Assembly (NCBI GenBank): GCA_941918925.1
Contig: OW799234.1
Span: 109,799,884-109,863,883, forward strand
Direction: 5' to 3'
From: Phyto melanocephala
Taxonomy: Eukaryota > Arthropoda > Insecta > Diptera > Rhinophoridae
DNA length: 64,000 bases
Part shown: positions 35,461-45,847 of the stretch, one piece after another
Layout of the letters: each line of letters starts with the position of its first letter
Position numbering within the stretch: position 1 is the stretch's first letter
Notes under the pieces: generated by a model
What the model was told of the DNA's origin: nothing
The model's input: the letters and a program-made list of their open reading frames with translations, nothing else
Database searches by the model: none
Translations under genes and position numbers: made by a program

Positions 35461-36386
35461 TATTTATACATACATATCGGCCAAAAGAAAAACATTTGTT
35501 AACATGAAACAAATTCTGAAAAAGAATTCCATTTTTACAACTGAACATTTTCGTCCGGTTTAATGTGATTCTGTTTAAGTGCTGTGTAAATTTAAATTCT
35601 AATTTTTCAAAACAGTCGGCAGACATGTTGAGTAATAATTTGTAATGCACAAACAAATTACACTTTCAACTGCATGCTGCGTTAATACTATGGTAGTATG
35701 GTAATGTATGAAAGGATTCTAAAATGTTTAATGAAGATGTACGTTATCAGTTTAGTTTTGGGCTTAAATTTCTAAGAGACATAATTATACATTCTATCTC
35801 AACTGTGAGTAGAATTTTCAATAACAATTTCCAAACAATTTGCTACCACGATTTCACGTTATGATAATAATTATGGTTGCTCAAAAGCATAGAGAAGATT
35901 ATAATTAGTAACGTTGAATTAGTGTACGATATTTTCAACTCGCTTTACAGAGATGGATGGACTAACGGTATATTAAAAGAGAATTCTCGAAAAATTATAA
36001 AAATATTTTCGTTAAAGTACTTTTGAAAATTTTAGTTAAATCTGCATCATTAAATATTTCATTCATACAAATACTCTTACATTAGCAAACAGATACATAT
36101 CGCATATTTGCTTGTACTATGTATCCAATATAATTAAGTAATTGAATTGTAATAATTTCTTACACTACACTTTTCAATAGTTGCACGTACACAGAGATTA
36201 ACTTTTCAAATATGCGTGTGTGGAAATCAAAGTTTATTTTGAAACGAGTTTACTGTATTGCACTTACAGAATCAATTTATAATAATTATATCAGATGCAA
36301 AAACAGTTTATAAGACTATAATATGCAGAAAAAGTAAAGCCGAAAAATACTAAAACGTAACACCATAAAGTTAAAATATATAATTG
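35461..36386. other. AT-rich stretch, no gene seen
   Basis: Nothing recognised. The minus-strand 67-codon frame at 35453-35656 has no family features. Confidence 0.45.
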
Positions 36387-36388
36387 TA

Positions 36389-37620
36389 CAGGGTGGGCCA
36401 AAAGAAACCAAGGGGTGTAAAAGTTAATTAACTTTTTCGTTTATTAATTTTTTTTTATTTTTTCTTTCAGATTATATAATATACAAAAGGAAAATTTTTT
36501 TACACTAAGTAGAAAAATTATGCCTCTTAAATGACCACCGTTTTCAGCTTCGAACTGATGGGCTCTTTTTAGAGCATTTTCCATAACATCTTTCAAAACT
36601 TTTGGCTGTAGCGTTCGAATTTCTGCAACAATGTTCAAGGATTGTCTCTGGCTTGTTCACATACACTCGCTCCCTCAAATAACCACCAAAAAAAAAAAAA
36701 AATCGCGTGCTGTCAAATCTGGCGATCGCGCTGGCCAAATAATTCCGAATTTCTGGAAATTATTCGCCCTCCAAAAATTTGACTTAAAAGTGCCATTGTG
36801 TCTCGGGCAGTATGGGCAGTTGCTCCGTCCTGCTGAAACCACATACCAGGTCTGTTTTCAAGAGCAGGGCGTAAAAAATTGTCTATCATAAACCGATACC
36901 GCTCTCCAGTTACGGTTACAGCACTTCCATCTTCATTCTCGAAGAAGTAAGGCCCAATGACATTTTCAGATGTGATCACACACCATACTGTACACCTGAT
37001 GGATTTTGAGAACCCCAGAACCTACAGTTCTGCTTATTAACAAAGCCATTCAAATAAAGTTGATTTCATTTCTGGCCAACTCTTGAAATTTAACTGCAAA
37101 ATTTAGACGTAGCCGATGATCTGCGGGTTTTAATTCTTGCACCAATTGCACCTTATATGGGTATAACTGTAAATCTTTTTTTTTAAATGCGCCGTAGTGA
37201 AGTACGAGACATTCCTAGCTGAGCAGAACGCCTTCTGGCAGATGTTTCTTGTGCTTCGTTAACACTTTGCTGTACTCGTTCAATATTTTCCGCAGTGCGA
37301 CTTAAACGTTGTCTACCGGTTCGAGCCAATCTGTTATGCTGCCATGTTGGTGATGACGATCAACTAAGCAACGAATCATTGCTACAAAGGGCGAAATTCT
37401 GACGTTAAAATGTCGACGATATGCTCTTTGCGTTAAAATAATTGATCTCTGGTTTAAATAATAAAATTCTATTGTTCTAGTTCTCTGTTCAGTTGTAAAG
37501 CTCTCCATTATAAATTCTCCAAGTGTTGTCTATATAATCTGAAAGAAAAAATAAAAAAAAAATAATAAACGAAAAAGTTATTAAACTTTTACACCCCTGG
37601 GTCTCTTTTGGCCCACCCTG
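36389..37620 (-). mobile_element. Complete-ended mariner-like transposon
   Basis: Terminal inverted repeats CAGGGTGGGCCAAAAGA at both ends continue into GGGGTGTAAAAGTT and an ACTTTTTCGTTTATTA stretch, pairing over about 55 bases with few mismatches. Flanked by TA (36387-36388 and 37621-37622). Length 1232 bp, the usual size for an autonomous mariner. The transposase is on the minus strand but broken. Confidence 0.92.
36444..37508 (-). pseudogene. mariner-like transposase, frameshifted
   Basis: ATG at 37508 begins MESFTTEQRTRTIEFYYLNQ, an N-terminal helix-turn-helix. After a broken middle the catalytic core appears at 36979-36713 (GPYFFENEDGSAVTVTGERY, WFQQDGATAHTARDT containing a catalytic Asp). 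It then shifts frame at 36738-36660 (FFFFFGGYLRERVYVNKPET, over a run of at least 14 A/T) and again for the C-terminus (VLKDVMENALKRA...GGHLRGIIF). At least three frameshifts. Otherwise full length, so only recently inactivated compared with other mariners here. Confidence 0.88.
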
Positions 37621-37699
37621 TACTTATAGCAATTTGGTTTGTTGCATTTTTCTCTCCCTGCGCATTATTAAATTAAAGCAGGTTCCGCAAGAGCTGTAC

Positions 37700-38530
37700 G
37701 AGAGATTGGGCAAAAATTTTAAGAGGCTGTCTCACCACTTTTTTTAAATTTTTATTATAGCAGCCTTTATTTGCTTAGGGTATTGCCTAAATGGATATTC
37801 TAAAATTTTTGTACACGCGAGAGCACAACAAATTCTTCTGTACTGTTTTTTTTGTATCATTAGACTAACTGATAAAAATGTAATTCCACCAGGGATGCCA
37901 CAACGTAAAAAATTTTCTTACCAAATTTTTCTTAAAAACGTACCAAAGACTACCAAAATCTACCACTTTCTCAAATTGAATTTCAAAATAAAAATTCAAT
38001 GATTAAAAAACAAAAAAAAAAAAAATATTTTGAAATAAATAAAAGAGATAAAAAATTTATTGTAAATGATTTTTATCTTGGCTCAAGTTCATTTATTTTT
38101 TCCTTTTGACTTCATAAAACATTTTCTAAATAAAATTAGGAATATTTTAAAAATTATTTCGATATTATCCGAGGGGACACCACTTACTTTTCTTTGAAAG
38201 GTCTGTTGTAAATTTCACCAATTTAACTTAATCCTTAAGTTGTCTTTATTATGTCAATTGAATGCTGTGCACTGACAGTTATCTACAACATTTTAATGTT
38301 TCAAGTTAAAATATAGAGTAAATTGAATTTTAATAAAAAAGAAAGTTTTGAAGAATATTTATTAATAAGATTATTAACATTTTTCAACTTTGTGCTTTTA
38401 ACCTAAAATAATCATACTCTACCAAAAACTGAGGAAAATTCAATAAAACCAACTAACCTACAAAATTAAAAATATCTACCACTTTTGGTCTAATCAGACC
38501 AAACTAGCAACCCTAATTTACACCCTAAAA
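37700..38530. other. AT-rich stretch, possible degenerate hAT-like element
   Basis: 'cagggatgccacaacg' near 37890 and the inverted-type 'ccaaactagcaacccta' near 38500 could be the two ends of an old hAT-like element. 'taccaaa-ctacc' phrases recur near both. No duplication found. Otherwise A/T runs. Confidence 0.25.
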
Positions 38531-38885
38531 GATACCAGTTTTAGTTAAATGGTATTTATGAATATTTCTATGTAATAATAATAACAGCTTTACTTATGAA
38601 TTTTGTACTTAATATGAGTATTTTTAGGCATCATATGTATTGGCATTAGTTATAAATATTTAGTAATGACAATATGGGTGCTTACATGCATCAATGAAAA
38701 ATATTAAACCATAAAATAATTACGTTTTTTCGCAAATGTTCTTTTGAAAAGAAGCTTTTACTTTTGTAATCAATAAGGTATTATTCGCTATAGATTAAAT
38801 GCTAAAAATAAATTTATATATGTGTATATATCTGTGTAAAACAACTTACTTTGATTGTGCAATAAAAAAAAAAAAATTTTTTTTT

Positions 38886-39215
38886 AATGTAATGTAATGT
38901 AATGTTTAAACCTAAAATGCGTAAAATATAGTCGAAATTTTAAAAATTATTTTTTTACGATAAAAATTAGAGTTTTTAAAACCGGTTTCCGATAAAAAAA
39001 ACCCGTTTTTTTATTTTCCGATTAAGAAAATTTTTCGGTTTTCTAATTATTCGCGATTCTGGTTTTTATGTTTAAAGTTATTTTAATAGTTTGTTTCGAC
39101 TAAATGCATATGTCCTTAATCATATAAGCAACAACAAATCAACTTTTGAATGTAAAATTTCAAACTCTCATTAGAATCTAATTTCCTTTCCAAAATACTC
39201 GAGAATAACGCATTT
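38886..39215. other. AT-rich stretch with ATGTA and CCGGTTT motifs
   Basis: Four taatg units at 38886-38905, then several aaccggttt/cggttt motifs (38975-39065) like those at 40515-40580. The two patches may be one repeat split by the DINE copy between them. No gene. Confidence 0.3.
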
Positions 39216-39216
39216 T

Positions 39217-39988
39217 TATACCCTTCACACAGTGAAAAAGGGTATATATAGGTTTGTCATTCCGTGTGAAATTTCTTCAATTTTCATTTCCGACCCCATA
39301 AAGTATATATTTTCTGAAAGCTTATGAATAGGGGAGTCGATTAAGCTCTGTTAGTCTGTCCGTCTGACCGTCTGTCCGTGTGTATGTTGAAATCAACTTT
39401 TTGAAGCCCGCCGACATAGGTTGGTAAGGTATTAAAATATCAGAAATATTCGGGAGTAGATCGGTATTGAAAATCAGAAACATCGGTACATAAACAACTG
39501 AGATATGAGCAAAAACCCACGACCACCTCGATTTTTTTTTCACAAAAACAACATTACAACAACATCATACATACATACAAACGTGTATACTGGTTAGAAA
39601 AAACGTGGCATCGAATCCCAGCTGAGCCAAAAAAATTTTTTTTTTAATTTTTTTAAAATTTTTTTTTTTAATATTTTTTTTTTAAATTTTTTTTTAATTT
39701 TTTTTTTTATGTAATATATTATTTATATTTTTATTATTTTTTTTTTTTTTATTTTTTTTTTTTTAATTTTTTTTTAAATTTTTTTTATTTTTTTTTTTTT
39801 TTTTTTAACATACATACATACGTGAATTTATAATTTTACAATGGGATGTTTTTATGTATGTATGTTTTTATATGTATGTACGTATTTCATATGGGATGAA
39901 TGGTGACACAAACTACTGTTATTGCATGACTACACGTTGTGAAGGGTATATAAGATTCGGTACGGCCGAATATAGCGCTCTTACTTGT
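39217..39988 (+). mobile_element. DINE-1/INE-1-like Helitron copy
   Basis: Starts TATACCCTTCACACAG followed by the short inverted AAAAAGGGTATATATA. Carries ACCCCATAAAGTATATAT (39293-39310) and CCGTCTGTCCGTG, then a 'cgaatcccagctgagcc' phrase and a long oligo-T tract (about 39630-39805). After catacatacg/tatgtatg repeats it ends with the hairpin ATTCGGTACGGCCGAAT and a CTCTTACTTGT terminus. Near identical in layout to 43343-44190. Confidence 0.9.
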
Positions 39989-40017
39989 TCCTTCATAGTG
40001 TGTATAAAATATGTTTT

Positions 40018-40330
40018 TTTTATACCCCATGAAGTAAATAATTTTTGAACAGTAATATTTGCAGACCAGCTGTTGTTTAAAATCAACTTTTAGAAGCTGC
40101 CATAAGCTTAACTAGTAGAATATAGTGAAAAAGTGTAGTGATAGCGTGATTTTTTTTCTGTACCTTATCAATATGGATATCAAATGAAAGGGCTTGACAA
40201 GTAGATGAATCAGTGAACTTTAAAAAAGTAGAAAGTCATCGGAAAAAATAGAAAAAATGGCGCTTAACTTTAAGCCTAGAATTAGGCTGTGCTACGATGA
40301 GATTATTTTACATAAGCTAATGATGGCAAA
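40018..40330 (+). repeat. Degenerate DINE-1-like copy
   Basis: 'ttataccccatgaagtaaat', 'aaaatcaacttttagaagctgcc' and 'gatatcaaatgaaagggcttgacaagtagat' match, in plus orientation, phrases of the old DINE-like copies at 2186-4665 and 12246-19735. Ends unclear. Confidence 0.5.
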
Positions 40331-40936
40331 AGATATACATATGTTGACATTAAAGTTATAGTGTTAATGTATTAAACAGTTTATTTTATAAATTGATTTA
40401 AATTTTAGAAATTAACTTTAATTAATTGTTTTAAATTAAAAAAAAATAAATAAATTATACAACTTTTTTATTTAATTTTTTTTTTTAATTTGGATATTAA
40501 TAAAACCATAACACAAAAAATCGGTTTCTCAAACCGGTTTCATGTACGTGTTCAAAATCCAAAAAACCGGTTTTTTTTAATGTTTTTATTTTATGCCTTA
40601 AATTTGATAACTCTACTACATGAGTAGCTTTGAGTTTGACAACAATTTTCACTGAGCTTTGACACCAATTCTTAGTCTTTAATCTATTCCGTGTCAAAGT
40701 CACTATTTCAAAACCACACAAACCATCTCTCGTACATTAAAAGTAATTGAACACATTCAGTGTCTTTAAGTTAAAGAGGTATAGTAAAACATTCTGCATA
40801 TGACGCTCTGTTGTCATAAAATTCTAGGTATTCTAAGCACTATAATATTGAATATCTCATCATCTTTAGTAGGGAGAATAAATGATATGCACCCTTCAAA
40901 ATGCCATTAAAGTCTATTCAAAATCCCGGATGAATG
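40331..40936. other. AT-rich stretch, no gene seen
   Basis: CCGGTTT motifs at 40515-40580. The minus frame at 40497-40721 has no recognised features. Confidence 0.4.
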
Positions 40937-40950
40937 TAGAGTAACTTCGG

Positions 40951-41363
40951 GTATTGTGGAATAGTCGGGCAATGTGGAACCCTCCTTTATTTCGTAAACT
41001 AAATGTTATTTAGATGCTTTTTCTGTATGTTAGTACAGTTTACAGTGAAATATTTACATTACATGTTTGGCTACGCATAACTTCGTACTGTTAGCTTTCA
41101 GTTTGTTTCTAAGTGAAAACAAGTGCAGTCGACTTTTTTTTGAGCTCATATTCAAACGGTTGTTTTGTTCCAAGTATTTAAAGTTTATTTATGTTTTTTC
41201 ATTATACATTGCAAATAATAAGCATAATATTACTTCGAAACGGTAAGTATGTAAATCGAATAAGTGGTTTAATTTTTATAAGATCTGTTTTTAAAAATCT
41301 GCCATTCGGCTAATGTGGAATAAATAAAGGCGGGTATTGTGGAACTTTATTCCACATTACCCG
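40951..41363. promoter_or_regulatory. Left subterminal TGTGGAA motif cluster
   Basis: Motifs of the type (a/t)ATTGTGGAA or AATGTGGAA occur at 40951-40961 (in the TIR), 40971-40980, 41311-41320 and 41334-41345, with the reverse orientation TTCCACATTACCCGC at 41350-41363. pogo/CENP-B-type transposases bind DNA through N-terminal helix-turn-helix domains, so these are likely transposase binding sites. The binding role is inference. Confidence 0.55.
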
Positions 41364-41407
41364 CTAACTGATTTTATATTTAATTTTGTTACAGAAACTC
41401 TTAAGTC

Positions 41408-43267
41408 ATGCCAAATAGAGAATTAATTAGAAAATGGGACCCGAATAATATGAGGTTAGCCGTGGAATCAGTAAAAAAAAATGAAATGGGGATAACATTC
41501 GCCTCAAAAACCTTCAACGTTCCTCACACAACACTTTACAGAATGGCAAGAAGTAACACAGGTATAACCGAACTTTTGCAGACACCTTTAGGTCGAAAGC
41601 CAGTCTTTTCTAAAGAAATGGAAGCCGACTTGGTAAAATATGCCCTAGAAATGGAGTCTCGTTACTGGGGTCTTACTCGGAGTGATATCCGATCCCTTGC
41701 ATTCCAGCTTGCGAAAAGAAACGGTGTTTTGAACAACTTCTCCATCATAAAAGAGTGCGCTGGCAAAGATTGGCTATATGGATTTTTGAGACGACATAAA
41801 AATAAGCTAAGCATACGTGCACCAACAGGTACTTCCTTTGACAGAGCAAAAGGTTTCTCCCGTGAAAATGTGAAATTGTTTTTTGATATTCTCGAAACAG
41901 AATATTGCCAGTACAACTTTCCTGCAACCTCTATATGGAATGTTGACGAAACAGGTCTCTCCGTTGTTCAAACTAAATATCCGAAAGTTATAGCAAATAA
42001 GGGGAAACGACAAATTGGTGCAATGACATCAGCTGAACGTGGTTCCCTTATTACAGTAATTACTTGTATGAGTGCGGGTGGCTCATTTGTTCCACCATTT
42101 TTCATATTTCCGCGCAAAAATGACAACCCACAACTAATGAAAAATGCCCCACCTGGTTCTACTTCGGTGTGCCACATATCTGGTTGGGTTCAAACAGATA
42201 TTTTTACAAAATGGTTCAAGCATTTTCTAAAGTTCGCGAAACCTACAAAAAATGAACCTCATTTACTCATTTTAGATGGACATTACAGTCATACAAGGAA
42301 CATTGACTTATTAGAGCTAGCTCGTCAAAATGGCGTGACAATTATTTCACTTCCTCCACACTCGAGCCACAAAATGCAGCCCTTAGACAAGACATTTATG
42401 GGACCCTTAAAAATTTATTACAGCGAAGAAATCAGGAGATTCACTAGGGAAAATGCACGAAAAGTCACTCAATATGACGTGTCAGAGTTATTTGCTAGAG
42501 CATACCTAAAAGTGCAAATGGGTGAGATTGCTATAAATGGTTTTAAATGCACTGGTATTTATCCATTTGATAGGAGCATTTTTAAGGAGTCTGATTTTGT
42601 TGCAGGTGAAATAATTGAAAATGAACACCTTGCAAATTCTTTTACCTTAGAAAATGATTGTGAAACATCAAAAGTAATTGATAAGGGAAATGCCACAAAT
42701 TCAAAAAAAGGACCTGAGGCATCTCTTAGTATTGAGAAAAACTCCGCTAGAAATAGAGTTGCGACTAATTTGAATATAGATCCTTCCCCAAGTACAATAA
42801 GTTCCATAACACCTTGGCAAATATCGCCTCCTCCAAAAATACAACGCCCATCCACAAGTCGCCAAGGAAGAAAAACTAAACCAACCGTTCTTACTACATC
42901 CCCTTATAAAAACGAATTGCAAAAAAGTGTGGATTCAATCAAAAAGCGCAAGGAGAAAGTGCAGAAACCTAAAAAAAAGGTTGAAAAAAATGCTATCAAT
43001 AGTAAGAAACGTCGAATGCCCACAGTATCATCATCAAGTGATTCAGAAACAGAGCTAATTTTACATGACTCTGATGGTGATGAACTTTTCCCTGATTTTC
43101 CGTCTAATAGAGAAACTAAATGCATGTTTTGTAATATTTCGTGTAACGAAGATAGTTCATCCAAAAAATGGGCACAATGTTTACAGTGTGATATAGTTTG
43201 GGCCCACGATGAATGCCTTCCAAAAAAGCAAGCAATTTTCATGTGTGAGTCCTGTTTGAAGGCATAA
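41408..43267 (+). CDS. pogo-like transposase with C-terminal zinc finger, intact
   Basis: 619 residues, uninterrupted. An N-terminal psq-type helix-turn-helix (about 8-55) and a CENP-B-type second DNA-binding domain (about 60-140) are followed by the DDE_1 catalytic domain. That domain has Asp180 (NVDETG), Asp290 (LILDGHYSH) and Asp327 (MQPLDKTFMGP). Then comes an acidic/basic low-complexity linker rich in Lys (about 470-560). The C-terminal Cys/His finger of PHD type (about 572-617: CMFC, CLQC, HDEC, CESC) is seen in several insect pogo-like proteins. All three catalytic residues are present. The start is the first ATG of the frame. It should cut and paste at TA sites. The open frame and the perfect TIRs suggest it could still be active. 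Confidence 0.95.
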   Translation: MPNRELIRKWDPNNMRLAVESVKKNEMGITFASKTFNVPHTTLYRMARSNTGITELLQTPLGRKPVFSKEMEADLVKYALEMESRYWGLTRSDIRSLAFQLAKRNGVLNNFSIIKECAGKDWLYGFLRRHKNKLSIRAPTGTSFDRAKGFSRENVKLFFDILETEYCQYNFPATSIWNVDETGLSVVQTKYPKVIANKGKRQIGAMTSAERGSLITVITCMSAGGSFVPPFFIFPRKNDNPQLMKNAPPGSTSVCHISGWVQTDIFTKWFKHFLKFAKPTKNEPHLLILDGHYSHTRNIDLLELARQNGVTIISLPPHSSHKMQPLDKTFMGPLKIYYSEEIRRFTRENARKVTQYDVSELFARAYLKVQMGEIAINGFKCTGIYPFDRSIFKESDFVAGEIIENEHLANSFTLENDCETSKVIDKGNATNSKKGPEASLSIEKNSARNRVATNLNIDPSPSTISSITPWQISPPPKIQRPSTSRQGRKTKPTVLTTSPYKNELQKSVDSIKKRKEKVQKPKKKVEKNAINSKKRRMPTVSSSSDSETELILHDSDGDELFPDFPSNRETKCMFCNISCNEDSSSKKWAQCLQCDIVWAHDECLPKKQAIFMCESCLKA

Positions 43268-43342
43268 ATATCTACATAAAAGGATAATCTATCGTTTTTC
43301 AATATATTTTGTTCCTTATTATTTTAGTTTTTTCTTTTTTGT

Positions 43343-44190
43343 TATACCCTTCACACAGTGAAAAAGGGTATATATAGGTTTGTCATTCCGTGTGAAATTT
43401 CTACAATTTTGATTTCCGATCCCATAAAGTATATATTTTCTGAAAGCTTATGAATAGGGGAGTCGATTAAGCCCTGTCAGTCTGTCCGTCTGTCCGTGTG
43501 TATGTTGAAATCAACTTTTTGAAGCCCCCCGACATCGCTTGGACTCGGGTGAGGTACTAAAATATCAGAAATATTCGGGAGTAGATCGGTATTGGAAGTC
43601 AGAAACATCGGTACATAAACAACTGAGATATGAGCATAAACCCACGACCACCTCGATTTTTTTTTCACAAAAACAACATTACAACAACAACATACGTACA
43701 TACAAAGGTGTATACTGGTTAGAGAAAACGTGGCATTGAGTCCCAGCTGAGCCAAAAAAAAATTTTTTTTTATTTTTTATTTTTTTTTTAATTTTTTTTT
43801 TATTTTTTTTTTTATTTTTTATTTAATATATTATTTATATTTTTATTATTATTTTTTTTTAATTTTTTTTTTTAATTATTTTTTTTTTTTATTTTTTTTG
43901 TTTTATATTTATTATATATATTTTAATTTTTTTTTAAATTTTTTTTTTAAATTTTTTTTTTTTAATTTTTTTTTAAATTTTTTTTTTTTTAATATTTTTT
44001 TATTTTTTTTTTTTTAACATACATACGTAAATTTATAATTTTACAATGGGATGTTTTTATATATGTATGGTTTTTATATGTATGTACGTATATCATATGG
44101 AATGGTGATACAAACTACTGTTATTGCATGACTACACGGTGTGAAGGGTATATAAGATTCGGCACGGCCGAATATAGCGCTCTTACTTGT
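43343..44190 (+). mobile_element. DINE-1-like Helitron nested in pogo
   Basis: Starts TATACCCTTCACACAG and ends with the ATTCGGCACGGCCGAAT hairpin plus CTCTTACTTGT. Its oligo-T tract (about 43757-44016) is longer than in the copy at 39217-39988. Inserted 75 bp after the pogo transposase stop. Confidence 0.92.
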
Positions 44191-44399
44191 TTTTTGTTAT
44201 TCTTATTTCTATTTATTTTTTATACTTAAACCAATAGCCATGAAGGCTAATTTAATTTGATTTATCTTAATTTTTTTAAGTTGTTTACTTATCTATGTAT
44301 ATGTTCTGTGAATGAAGCAATCTTATGTTTAATTAAAATAAAAAAAAAAAACAAATCTTTTATTCAGTTAAATTTTTTATTTACTGCTATTTCATTTCT

Positions 44400-44660
44400 G
44401 GTAATGTGGTATAGTATTCCATATTACCCACTTAAGGGGTTCCACATTATCCTCCAATTTTTCAAATGACGACTTTTGAGGTACCTCTGAATTTTGGTTT
44501 ATAACTTTTTTTAGGATAAAGTTAATTTAATTTATGTGATGTACTCCGCTAGGCAACTAATCAATAAGCATACTTCAATCAATTTGGTAGAAAATTTACC
44601 GCTATTATTTTGAAGAGAGTAAAAATAAAAATAGGGGTTCCACAATACCCGAAGTTACTC
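44400..44660. promoter_or_regulatory. Right subterminal TGTGGAA motif cluster
   Basis: GTAATGTGGT at 44401, ATTCCATATTACCC at 44416-44429, GTTCCACATTATCC at 44439-44452 and the TIR form GTTCCACAATACCCG at 44637-44651. Mirror arrangement of the left-end cluster. Confidence 0.5.
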
Positions 44661-44848
44661 TATATGTATATTATAATTTTTTATTTTATTTTATATTTTC
44701 ATTTTAAGCTTAAATTAAGTTTTTAGTACAACACAACAATTTAAAAAATCCATTCAGTCTAGCAACTTTACCTATAAATTAAATCGTTTACTTTTGAGGA
44801 CCCTGTACTTTCATGATGCTATAAACTTCAAAGATAAAAATTTCAATA

Positions 44849-45234
44849 TGTGACAGCGCATAGAGAAAGGGACCTAAGGGTAAAAACAGGTTTTGTTAAG
44901 GAGAGCCATTTTAAAGATTAAATTATTTTTCTATTTTTTTAAATTGTTCATAAGGAAAAAAATAAATTTTTTGTAGTTTCGTAAAATCAAGTTATTTTGT
45001 AAATTTAGTAGGGGGAAAAATGAAAATAAATAAATTTTACCGTTAGATTCCTTTCTATTTGCATTTAGAATCGTCGACTTCACTTTTATAAAACGTGCAT
45101 ATCTCTAGGAGGGAACACTTTTGGGGCATGGTATCGGTCTCATTCGATGTTCAGATGTTGTCGACATCAAAAAAAAAAAAAAAGTTAAAATTGTTTTTTA
45201 TACCCTTAGGTCGCTTTCTCTATGCGCTGTCACA
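44849..45234. mobile_element. TA-flanked MITE, 34-bp TIRs
   Basis: The ends TGTGACAGCGCATAGAGAAAG continue with one mismatch through GACCTAAGGGTA and pair in inverted orientation. TA lies at each outer edge (44847-44848 and 45235-45236). The interior is AT-rich and non-coding. The TA duplication indicates the Tc1/mariner/pogo group, but the TIR is unlike that of the elements in this window. Confidence 0.8.
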
Positions 45235-45239
45235 TATGC

Positions 45240-45847
45240 ACAACTAAATATGTATAAAATTTGTTTTCAAATCAATTATTTCGACTTTAAATTCAATCTC
45301 AAAATTGTTACATTTCCTATAAAGCTTTTGATTTCAATTGTACGCATTAAGATTACTCAAGAATTATTCTGCTATTAGCCGAGTGAAATGCATTTTTGAA
45401 ACCAGCTCGATTTCATCATTTGCACCCTTTCATTGATTAACTCGTACTTGATTTAAAAGTACTTTTTATTTATAATAAATTTAAATGAAATTACAAAATT
45501 ATAAGTGTAGAATTTATTTTTTATTTTTTAAATTTTAAATATATTATTCTAAATCAATAAAATTTATATTCGAACTTTTAATTCTTAAACTTATTGTAAA
45601 TCATTTATATCCTGGCTTAAGTTACAATTAAAGAAAATGTCATTTGATAAAGAAGGAAAGACAAATTAAGATTTCTATGATTACCTAAATCTAATTACAT
45701 TATAACTGTAACATACGTAAGTAAATAGTAGTTTCAAAAAAATTACTTTCTTTCATGTTCATATTCTTTATAAGAAAGCACTTTTTGGCCAAATTTTAAT
45801 AACATTATAATGAAATAAACCTAAAACCTTTAAAACCTAAAACCTTT
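45240..45847. other. AT-rich stretch, no gene seen
   Basis: Nothing recognised except the short direct repeat 'cctaaaaccttt' at 45820-45850 next to the LINE fragment. Confidence 0.45.

Larger units (their letters stand above)
40939..44660 (+). mobile_element. pogo-family DNA transposon, intact transposase
   Basis: Perfect 23-bp terminal inverted repeats beginning GAGTAACTTCGGGTATTG at 40939, with the inverse ending at 44660. Flanked by the TA duplication (40937-40938, 44661-44662). Holds one intact transposase ORF and an array of subterminal motifs. A DINE-1-like element (43343-44190) is inserted in its 3' untranslated part; without it the element is about 2.87 kb. Perfect ends and an open gene suggest recent activity. 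Confidence 0.95.

Noticed and set aside
37880..38520. hAT transposon with CAGGG-type ends
   Set aside because: The ends are only weakly similar and the flanking 8-mers do not match; kept only as a low-confidence note.
41662..43302. Minus-strand ORFs opposite the pogo transposase
   Set aside because: Shadows of an intact plus-strand gene with all catalytic residues.
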